Origin: Eleginops maclovinus
Lineage: Eukaryota; Chordata; Actinopteri; Perciformes; Eleginopidae
Assembly: GCF_036324505.1 (NCBI RefSeq)
Contig: NC_086366.1
Coordinates: 18,740,927 to 18,804,926 of the forward strand
DNA: 64,000 nt
Direction of reading: 5' to 3'
Positions 48,163 through 56,665 of this stretch are shown piece after piece. How positions within the stretch are numbered: the stretch's first letter is position 1; each line of letters begins with the position of its first letter. The notes below the pieces were generated by a model. It ran no database searches, was not told where the DNA came from, and was given only the letters and a program-made list of their open reading frames with translations. Made by a program: the position numbers and the translations under genes.

Positions 48163-49038
48163 ATGGCCGCTTACACTGCTTACAGCGGTTACAGCAAGCC
48201 GCCTCAATCTTACGCAGGCTCTTACTACGATGAGAAGCAGGCCAGGACATATGCAGACTATCAAGACTCTGTTGAAGAGGAAAAAAGGAGAATTGAGAAG
48301 AAAGACCGCAAGGATGCCATCTGTTGTGAGGTAGTGGCCCTCATCATTGGCTTCATTGGACTAATTGGAGTTGCAGCCGTGACGGGCCTGCCGATGTGGA
48401 AGGTAACAGCGTTTATCGAGGAGAACATCATTGTCATGGAGACCCGCTGGGAGGGTCTATGGATGAACTGCTACAGACAAGCCAACATTAGGATGCAGTG
48501 CAAGGTGTACGATTCCCTACTGTTTCTGCCCCCAGACCTCCAGGCTGCTAGGGGTCTGATGTGCAGCTCCGTAGCCCTGTCCTGCATCGCCCTCATCGTT
48601 TCAGCAGTGGGGATGAAGTGTACCAAAGTGGTGGACCATCGGGCTCGCACCAAGCATATTGTTCTTGTTGCTGGGGGCTGTCTGTTCCTTCTGGCCTGCC
48701 TCACTACCATAATCCCTGTGTCCTGGACTGGCCATGTCATCATCAGGGATTTCTACAACCCTCTGCTGATCGATGCCCAGCGCAGAGAGCTTGGTGAGGC
48801 TCTTTACATCGGCTGGGTGACTTCAGCTTTGCTTTTCACTGCGGGAGTGATCCTGCTGTGCCGTCACGCTCCCCGCACCCAGGAATCAGATGAGAGGATT
48901 GTATACAACAACGGAAATATCTACCAACCTGGATACGCTTATCAGCCTGCATACACATACCAGCCAGCTTACACTTACCAGCCTCCCTACTCACTACCCC
49001 CACCTGGGTCTGTGGCATACACACCAAGTCAGTACTAA
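48163..49038 (+). CDS. cldn8-like: Claudin with 50-residue N-terminal extension and tyrosine-rich tail, 291 residues
   Basis: Claudin core of the CLDN8 group: Trp79, GLW 98-100, Cys103, Cys113, Lys114, QAARGLMC at about 127-134, four membrane segments from about residue 54 to 233, and PVSWTGHVIIRDFYNP in the second loop. Claudins usually have about 7 residues before the first membrane segment; this one has about 53. They comprise a Tyr/Ser-rich part (TAYSGYSKPPQSYAGSYY) and a charged helix-like part (SVEEEKRRIEKKDRKD). The tail has four YQP units spaced by tyrosine-rich linkers (254-273) and ends TPSQY, without the usual -YV. The open frame extends 74 codons further up, but a strong acceptor at 48103 and the best Kozak context (gcaATGG) favour this start. 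Confidence 0.9.
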   Translation: MAAYTAYSGYSKPPQSYAGSYYDEKQARTYADYQDSVEEEKRRIEKKDRKDAICCEVVALIIGFIGLIGVAAVTGLPMWKVTAFIEENIIVMETRWEGLWMNCYRQANIRMQCKVYDSLLFLPPDLQAARGLMCSSVALSCIALIVSAVGMKCTKVVDHRARTKHIVLVAGGCLFLLACLTTIIPVSWTGHVIIRDFYNPLLIDAQRRELGEALYIGWVTSALLFTAGVILLCRHAPRTQESDERIVYNNGNIYQPGYAYQPAYTYQPAYTYQPPYSLPPPGSVAYTPSQY

Positions 49039-49517
49039 TAAGGAAAATCAAGACCTTTTTGGACTATTTTTTTTAACTTGCCAAGACTTGGCACATTTGA
49101 ATGAGTTTGAACGGACTAATATGACAAAAGGCCGTCACTGGAAATGGCCCAATCTTTTATTACTTCCTCAAAGAGAGCCAAGTTTATTACAGAGGTGGAA
49201 ATTCATTATGGAACAGATTGTGTTTTGATCATGATGAATTGTGCTGAATTACTTTATGTATTGTTTGTTGCCATATGTGTAGTTAACACTAAATTATATC
49301 AATCATTCAGAAGTATTTCAATCTGTAACAGCATTATACAAAATTTACTGATTTCACTGTCTTAACTGCCTCTGTCGACATGCTCTTTGAGAACAAATTA
49401 TGCACTAGGCCTTTTTCAGATAATATACATCCATATGATTTGTGTTAACTGCCGAGTTGTTGTGTGAATGTACTTTTTTTAAATGATGACATGCATAAAA
49501 TGGCTATTGTGATTTTC

Positions 49518-49523
49518 AATAAA
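49518..49523 (+). promoter_or_regulatory. Poly(A) signal of second claudin
   Basis: AATAAA 480 bp after the stop, followed by a GT-rich element (aagttgtgtttttattatg). Confidence 0.65.
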
Positions 49524-49539
49524 GGGATAATGTAAAGAA

Positions 49540-50323
49540 ACATAAGTTGTGTTTTTATTATGTTGCCTAACAAACTGCACCCATTTAGCTCACGGGTGTG
49601 GAAGTGGAAGGTTGGTATGTTGTTTCCATTGTCGTCAGTGTAAATGTTATTTAACTGGTAAAACCAGACTGTTCACACAGGTCTACCCACACAGCAAACC
49701 AGCCTAGATATTTCATTTCAAACAAGCCAGAGCTCCAACTGCAAGCCTTTTCCTGAGCAGACAGACACATGGGACAAGATATCCAATAATGACAGTGACA
49801 CATTGGTTCACTAGAATTACCCCTGTCTCATGATAAAAGACATAAATATTACAAAATATGATGTTGAACAGTTTTTCAATGTTGTTTTATAACTGGTATA
49901 ACATTAAGTCACAGCTAGTAACCATTTTATGATTTATTAAACACCCCGTGATTGATGGATAGATGGATAGATAGATAATATACAAATTTGGGATTTTTAA
50001 AAATATATTTTCCCTGTAAAATGTGATCTGAGCATGTTAATCGAGACTTCTGAATAAACAAGGTGGCAGCTTAGAGAAGCTCCTGGGTTAGGTGTACAAA
50101 GAAAAGAAAGGGCCTGGGGTATTCAGTTTCCTGGCAACCGGTCGCATTTCCCACCCCTCCCATGATGGTGTCCTGTCCACAGGGAGGAGGCAGAACAGGT
50201 GAACACGACCTGCTCCTCCTCCACTAGGATGCAAATACACTCCATATACTACTTCCCTTTATAGTCACACGGTGTCCACACATTATTGAACGCATGAGTT
50301 TGCAGGAATAAGAGGAGGAAAGC
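49540..50323. other. Intergenic region with GATA repeat and probable promoter of the third claudin
   Basis: Contains a short (GATA/GATG)n repeat at about 49951-49978. The last about 230 bases are GC-richer than their surroundings and probably hold the promoter and leader of the next claudin. No defined motif is claimed. Confidence 0.45.
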
Positions 50324-51094
50324 ATGGCCAACTCAGGACTGGAGCTAGTGGGTCTAATATTGACCCTGATCGGGCTGATTGGGACAGCAGCCAGCACTGG
50401 GATGCCGATGTGGCGAGTCACAGCCTTCATTGGGGAGAACATCATTGTGTTTGAAACCCGCTTTGAGGGTCTGTGGATGAATTGCTTTCGGCAGGCCGAC
50501 ATCAGAATGCAGTGTAAGGTGTACGACTCTCTCTTGGCTCTGCCCCCTGATCTGCAGGCAGCAAGGGGGCTAATGTGCTGCTCTCTGGCACTGGGTGGCA
50601 TTGGGCTGCTGATCAGTATGGTGGGGCTTCAGTGCACGTCATGCATCCAAAACAATGACCGGGCTAAGCGGCTGGTCCTCATCATTGCAGGAAGCCTGAT
50701 CCTAATGGCTTGCATCTGCGTTATCATCCCTGTGTCCTGGACAGGTCACGTCATCATCAGGGACTTCTACAACCCTTTGCTGATTGACGCCCAGCGCAGG
50801 GAGCTTGGAGAGGCTCTCTACATTGGATGGGTGGCCTCCGCTTTCTTTTTCGCTGGAGGATGCATTTTTATTTGTTGCAATCTGCAGTCGGAAGAAAAGG
50901 TTTCACAGAGGTACGTGTACTCAAGGAACTCTGACTACGTTGCCTATCCACAGCCTCTACAGCCTCAACAGCTGGTGCAACTTCCCCAAACACAACCCCA
51001 GTTTCAGCCAATGCTGTCAAGACATCCATCAACCACCTACAGCTACTCATCCGGACACCCCTCTGTAAGGGGGTGGCATATCTCTGAACACTGA
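50324..51094 (+). CDS. cldn8-like: Claudin, CLDN8 group, Gln/Pro-rich tail without PDZ ligand, 256 residues
   Basis: Normal-length N-terminus and an intact signature: Trp30, GLW 49-51, Cys54, Cys64, Lys65. The residue before EGLW is Phe (RFEGLW) where the neighbours have Trp. The second loop is identical to that of the previous claudin over more than 30 residues (PVSWTGHVIIRDFYNPLLID onward) although the DNA differs at many third positions, so protein selection rather than recent copying explains it. The fourth membrane segment ends near 184. The about 70-residue tail is rich in Gln, Pro, Tyr and Ser (PQPLQPQQLVQLPQTQPQFQ) and ends ISEH, so it lacks a -YV ligand. Single-exon frame; ATG after an in-frame leader with aagc just upstream. 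Confidence 0.92.
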   Translation: MANSGLELVGLILTLIGLIGTAASTGMPMWRVTAFIGENIIVFETRFEGLWMNCFRQADIRMQCKVYDSLLALPPDLQAARGLMCCSLALGGIGLLISMVGLQCTSCIQNNDRAKRLVLIIAGSLILMACICVIIPVSWTGHVIIRDFYNPLLIDAQRRELGEALYIGWVASAFFFAGGCIFICCNLQSEEKVSQRYVYSRNSDYVAYPQPLQPQQLVQLPQTQPQFQPMLSRHPSTTYSYSSGHPSVRGWHISEH

Positions 51095-52565
51095 ACAGAT
51101 TGAGGTAATGATGATCACAGATATTGTGCACCTATACAAGGGGATTTCTTTTTGATACGTCTTTCCTTTGCAGTGCAATCCAAACATTTGACACTTTTAT
51201 AGGTTAAAGCAAACCAAAAACACATTTCAAAAAATCTGCTGTGAATATAATTAAAATCACTTCTTTAAACATTATTTGAGGAGAACACAATCTTAATTTC
51301 AGTCTATAATCACATTGTAAAACGGACTGTATAAATCAATACATGATTTACATGACTTGTGTGCGTGTTGTATAATCTTATTTTTATTGACACCCTTTTT
51401 AGTGTAGGTTCCCGATTCTGTTTGTGTACGCTGTATATAAGTTAACCATTGAGTTGTAGACATAACGCAGGTGTATATTTGTTTACTGTTAAAATGCTTT
51501 TTTTGGTACATATGACAGCGCTTTGTAGTTAGAGACACAGTTTATATACATATACTGGATAATTCAATGTATTTCCTTTAACACATAACCTGTGCTTGAG
51601 CTTCGTATTCAAATGTATATCCCCCATCCATTGCACAAAACACACATGCACATTAAGTCACACATCCTTGTTGTTTATTTTCCATCTTACAAGTACACTT
51701 TACACAGAGTCCAATCTTTGCCTGCTTAGTTTTACCAGTTGCTCCAGTCTAAACCACTATTAGAAATGGGACGAGGAAATCACAGGTACTACCCTTAGGA
51801 CAGTAAATGATTTATTGGTGACTGATTGTGTGTATTACAGAGGAATGCATGTCTGAAACTCAAAACAGCTTTTGTGGGTCTATTCAACCAGGAAATAATT
51901 GTAAGTCTTTGTTTAACTTTGGTATTGTGCCCTGGAGCTTTTGGGAGCTGACGAAAACTGAACAAATGGCTGAGTAAACATGAGATGCAGGTTTAAGACT
52001 GTTTGTTGAAGGTGTGTTTAGCTTACTGTTTGTGAAGAAGCCAGACAGAGACAACCTCGCAGTCATTTCATGATTAAAGAATTTGCAAGTCATTTTGCAT
52101 TCAAACTTGAGACTGAAACTTGAGACTGAAGCTTCAGACGTTTTCAAGTTCATTCCCAGGGGGACCCCAGCAGTGCAGTTTATTAGCTCTTGAACCATTA
52201 GGTCAGCACATTTCATTTTCATTGTGTTTAAAAGCAAGCTGAAACTGTATAATCTCAATTCCTTATAAACTGGTTGTCAGTACAGTACACTACATTTCAT
52301 TGATGTTTCATACTGAAAATATTTCTTGATGTTTTTCTCCACTGTTACAGCAAAATGAATAACCCATTTGTCTATGTTGTTGTTTTTTTTACATTGAGAT
52401 TTGAATATCAACTGCACTGTGTGACATAAGCTTCCTCTGTTTCATTTCTTCACAAGCCATCTCTGCAACCCTGTGGACAACATCAGTACTGCAGGAGTGT
52501 ATGTGCTTCATCGTACTATAAATGTTTACTTCTGAATTGTAATGAAATACACTAGGGAGAATAAA
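51095..52565 (+). other. 3' region of third claudin, possible long UTR
   Basis: AT-rich, without coding potential. ATTAAA at 51250-51255 is a possible early poly(A) signal; AATAAA at 52560-52565 is a canonical later one, followed by T/A-rich sequence. Confidence 0.4.
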
Positions 52566-52934
52566 AACATGTCATTGATTAAAAAAAAACTGAAGTTGAG
52601 CAGTTTTTGTTGTATCTTGTTGTGATATATTGGTGTAAACTGCTGGAGTAGCTGATGGCCCAGATACCACTATTGCCTGAGGAACCATAAACACAGAATA
52701 AGCAGAGGTCCTTTTACCCCCATTGCTCTGAGCCAACCAGGTGACAGCACAGCATCTTTCCCATAACAAACCACCTCTTACTTAAAGCATACAAACTGCG
52801 TCAGACAGGAAAACCCTTACTGCCTTGGACATGTCTCCCACCAAGACTCTGTGATGTTATACTAGAACATCAGCATTTGATTTCAACGTGGGCTACTCTA
52901 ATGTGGACATAGCTGACGTCTTGAAGACTGCGAA

Positions 52935-54026
52935 ATGGTTCAAGGAATTTCCGAGATAGCCGCAATGGCTGTTGGCCTGATTGGCCTGATCGGTGCGGCG
53001 GCTACTACAGGGATGCCCATGTGGAAGGTGACAGCTTTCATCGGGGAAAACATCATTGTGATGGAAACCCGCTGGGAGGGCTTGTGGATGAACTGCTACA
53101 GACAATCCAACATCAGGATGCAATGTAAGGTGTACGATTCCCTGCTGTTCCTACCCGCGGATTTACAGGCAGCCAGGGGCCTGATGTGCTGTTCTCTGGC
53201 CATGTCGGGACTTGGGCTCCTTGTGGCAATGGCAGGAATGCGTTGTATATCCTGTGTTCAGAATAATGATCGGGTTAAAACTATCATCCTGATGGTTGCA
53301 GGTGGAATGCAGTTCATGGCCTGTATCTGTGTCATTATCCCGGTGTCGTGGACAGGTCATGTCATCATTCAAGATTTTTATAATCCTTTGCTAATCGATG
53401 CCCAGAGAAGGGAGCTTGGAGACGCTCTATACATAGGTTGGGTGACCAGCGCCTTCCTTTTTGCCTCAGGCCTGTTGTTCGTCTGCCGCCGTATACCTAG
53501 AGACAAAGGCTCATTCAACATATACAACCAAGCCAACTTGCTACATTACAAGCCAGCAGCCAGCAGGCCGACTCTAATGAGGTATCATCCCATCTCCAGT
53601 GTTCCCAGCCTCCGATCAAATGCTTACCATCCTTCTCTGCAGGACAACGGCTTTGTTGGACAACAACCTGCAACGCCAATGCAAAACATGCCCAGAGAGA
53701 TGACCAATGACGGAACACTAATCAGCCCTCCTGTCGTCTATAATCCAGGTTTGCCTGACAATCAGTCCTTGTTATATCAAGGTAGCCTGGCTCACCATTC
53801 CTCCATGCAGAGCTCAAACCATGTTGAGAGCTTGTATACACCAGGCAACTCTTTGTACATAAGCCAGAACACCCCACCATATTCCCTGACTTACATCCAC
53901 AATCCTGCTTCGTCCTACCAGTCCAGTTTTCACCCAGTTCCACACACTCCTGTGTTCATAGGATATAACTCATCAAGGACACAAGTACAGTCTCGCAGTG
54001 GAAGCAGTCCTGGTGTATACATCTAA
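52935..54026 (+). CDS. cldn8-like: Claudin, CLDN8 group, with about 175-residue cytoplasmic tail, 363 residues
   Basis: Intact signature: Trp30, GLW 49-51, Cys54, Cys64, Lys65, QAARGLMC, and PVSWTGHVIIQDFYNP in loop two. The four membrane segments end near residue 186. The tail of about 175 residues is several times the family's usual 25-55, and is rich in Ser, Pro, Tyr, Asn and Gln with no recognised domain. It ends SPGVYI: Tyr-Ile instead of Tyr-Val, a hydrophobic ending still compatible with a PDZ ligand. Kozak context is strong (gaaATGG). The frame is intact throughout, so the long tail is not a read-through of a broken stop as far as can be seen. Confidence 0.92.
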   Translation: MVQGISEIAAMAVGLIGLIGAAATTGMPMWKVTAFIGENIIVMETRWEGLWMNCYRQSNIRMQCKVYDSLLFLPADLQAARGLMCCSLAMSGLGLLVAMAGMRCISCVQNNDRVKTIILMVAGGMQFMACICVIIPVSWTGHVIIQDFYNPLLIDAQRRELGDALYIGWVTSAFLFASGLLFVCRRIPRDKGSFNIYNQANLLHYKPAASRPTLMRYHPISSVPSLRSNAYHPSLQDNGFVGQQPATPMQNMPREMTNDGTLISPPVVYNPGLPDNQSLLYQGSLAHHSSMQSSNHVESLYTPGNSLYISQNTPPYSLTYIHNPASSYQSSFHPVPHTPVFIGYNSSRTQVQSRSGSSPGVYI

Positions 54027-54429
54027 ACAAACATTGTGAGTGGGTTTTAATTAGCTAGTTAAACATTAAAGACACAAACACTATGCTTTTATAGTTTATC
54101 AGCACAAGCTTATTGAAACTGCTGTACATAAGAGGCAAGATGAAGATAAATGATTGCCGGACGCCCAAGTAGATGTGTTGATTTTTTTTTTCTTACAAAT
54201 AATACCCAAAAAAACAAGGTTGAATATAACTGCTGTTGATGTTAGTGTAAATAAGGTATGGGCTTACTTTCAAGAAATAGAAAGACATTAGGTTTAGCAT
54301 TTTTGGATCTGTCTTGTATTTTTTTTAAATTGTATTGTTTTAGTGTGTTTTTAATTGTCTTTTACTAACAGTATAACTCACTTAAACCTTCTTGAAGTTG
54401 CTTGTCATAAGTTTGTATTACAAATGATC

Positions 54430-54435
54430 AATAAA
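54430..54435 (+). promoter_or_regulatory. Poly(A) signal of fourth claudin
   Basis: AATAAA about 400 bp after the stop codon, in gatcaataaacaacaatgtc. Confidence 0.6.
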
Positions 54436-54449
54436 CAACAATGTCACGC

Positions 54450-56180
54450 ACATTTTAGGTGGAATGTCCAGTCTTTGAGATGTAACAGTTTATACAGTTA
54501 ATCCTTTTTGTTTTTAATCTTTTCTGAGAGGCAATAGTTTTCCAAAATATATTATTTCGGTTATTATTAATAATAACAAAAATATTCCTAAGACGAAGTA
54601 GAAGACATGTGTTTATAGCCCTGTGGTGGACCAGCAACCAGTTAAGAATGGTTTTCTGCATATTGCCCACGTGTTTTCTAAGATGTGTTGCACATAAGAA
54701 AATATTTAATGCTACTGAATAACTGTGGTAATGGTAAATGTGTTATGAAGTGCTTGATTTGCGTTCCAATTGTGCTGAACTCAAAGCCTTTAAATGACAA
54801 CATAATGTAAAAAGGTTAGACCACCTGTATGGGTCTTCACATACACATGTTAAAGAGCTATTGAACCATTGAAATATATCTCAGCTTTGTATCAGCAAAC
54901 ACTTTGTGTGTTGTGATTATTGCATGATTTGTTATGATATCAACATTGTGGCCTGAATCAATCCTCGAATCTGTGATTTTTCACCACTAGAGGACACCAG
55001 AGAATGTCAGGAGCATCCAAAACCCTGGACTCCCTGAGCAGGCATCAGAGGGATAATGCCCTCCTTTCACTGCTTCTTTAGCTGAAGCTTTATTAACAAC
55101 GTACATATTTAAAACACCAAAAACTGAAGGACTAGGCTGTTTTTAGAAAATGATAAACATGGTGAAGTGGGTACACTATGTCATTACATTGCATTACATT
55201 AGCTTTTGATTTAAAAAAGATGGATATATTCTATATGCTACTTGTTGTATGATTTAACCATCATTAACGCTTTCACCTCAAGAAGAGACCGTACATTTTT
55301 AGCCTCTAGTGATAAAACATTTTGTCTCTAATTTAGCTTATTTCTGGGGAATTAAATCATAGTGAGAGATTACAGTAATACCAAAAACCAACGAACACCC
55401 CATGGTGCCTATACCTTCTAAGGAGCAGGGGGGGTCAGTGTTCACACCAGTTGATGATCGGTGCAGCTGAACAACCGACTTTTTGACTTCTACCCCAAAC
55501 CACTAAAGGTAATGTGAACACATTTTATTCTCCTACCAGACTGTCTCATATAAACAGTGTGAGGTAGTTAATCTTCAAGAGAGCGCCACAGACCAGTTTG
55601 AAGATTAGATTTGCGTTTCCATCAGGACTGGAGCAAAGATTTAATCATTCCTCGGTGTACCAAAGCAAAGACGTTGTCGAGGTCGAACGTTGCCAGATTT
55701 GAAGTTAATCTTCAGGACGTATCCATGTTTGCGGATTAGTGGCTTGGCTGTGCCCTCAATTGAGTGCCTGCACGGGAGGGATGCTCAGCTGTGTCAAGTC
55801 AGCCAAAGATAACAAGAGGGAGACAGGAAACATGGCAGGCAAGATTTCAGAATAAAGGCATTGTAGCAGATATATAATTAAATATTTACATGACTAAAGA
55901 ATTGGAAATTAGGTAAATAGAATCATAAAAAAACGCTGTTTGATTGAATATATTAATCAACTGCATTTAATTAAAAAAATGAAAATGAAAGACAAAGATC
56001 ATTAAGATATATAAATTAATTAATAACTAAATAGGCACACCACTGGAAATAGTACAATTAAGGGTCAGATTTGTTTACATATTCAAATAAAATGTGCATA
56101 ATATCTATAAGTCTGTTACATTTAAAACGTGTTTATTTTCTGTATTGTTGCTATAGGGTTGCCAGGTCACCTTTTATTTT
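54450..56180. other. Intergenic region between claudins and grik1
   Basis: No coding gene recognised. AT-rich with short simple sequence such as cattacattgcattacatta near 55185-55202. The last part probably contains the start of the grik1 promoter. Confidence 0.6.
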
Positions 56181-56199
56181 GAAAACACTAATCACAAAC

Positions 56200-56580
56200 A
56201 GCACTCTTCATTAATGCACGCGTGACAGGAGGAGCCGGGCGCACAGTGCTCCTCCTCAGTTGCAGCCTGCAATTCAAGTGTGAACCAGAAAAAAAAACAC
56301 ATGATAAGAGGGATGTCTGGACAGTGAATATGGGAAGAAAAACCTCACTGGCACATAAAGGATTTTAAAATGGGAAAACTGGAGTTTTGATCAGTGACAG
56401 CTGCAGGTGGAGTGTGTGTTTTGGTTGTTGTATTTTCTCATCACAATGTGTGAGGGATGGATGCGGGTCGGATGCCAGTTTATTTTCTTTACGGATACAA
56501 GGACTGGCAAGTCATCAGCATGAATTACAGAGGGCAGAAAAACTGATATCAATGTTAAATTCGACTTTGGAGAGAGGACC
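56200..56580 (+). promoter_or_regulatory. grik1: grik1 promoter/5' leader with upstream ORFs
   Basis: GC-richer sequence from about 56215 (cacgcgtgacaggaggagccgg) marks the probable promoter-proximal leader. Two upstream ATGs are close to the start. The one at 56520 opens an 8-codon frame with its own stop. The one at 56552 opens a 24-codon frame that runs through the grik1 start codon in another frame and stops at 56624-56626. Such overlapping uORFs usually lower translation. The transcription start is not defined by sequence. Confidence 0.45.
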
Positions 56581-56665
56581 ATGGCGAAAGGGAAGGGATT
56601 GTTATTTTCACTGCTGTACTTTATAGCAGAGTTTTGGCTCACTTCGCAGCAGGTCCTGAGAATAG
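56581..56665 (+). CDS. grik1: GRIK1 (kainate receptor GluK1) first coding exon, partial gene
   Basis: The 85-bp coding part gives 28 residues and one base of the next codon, ending ATAG|GTAAGT in phase 1. It encodes a signal peptide: MAKGKG, then a hydrophobic core LLFSLLYFIAEFW, a small/polar region TSQQ, and then VLRIG. The last match the start of the mature protein in human GRIK1 (QVLRIGG). An in-frame TGA at 56521-56523 makes this the first ATG in frame, and the context accATGG is strong. The remaining exons lie beyond the window. Position and orientation after tiam1 and the claudins agree with the human map. Paralogue grik1a versus grik1b is not resolved. Confidence 0.85.
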
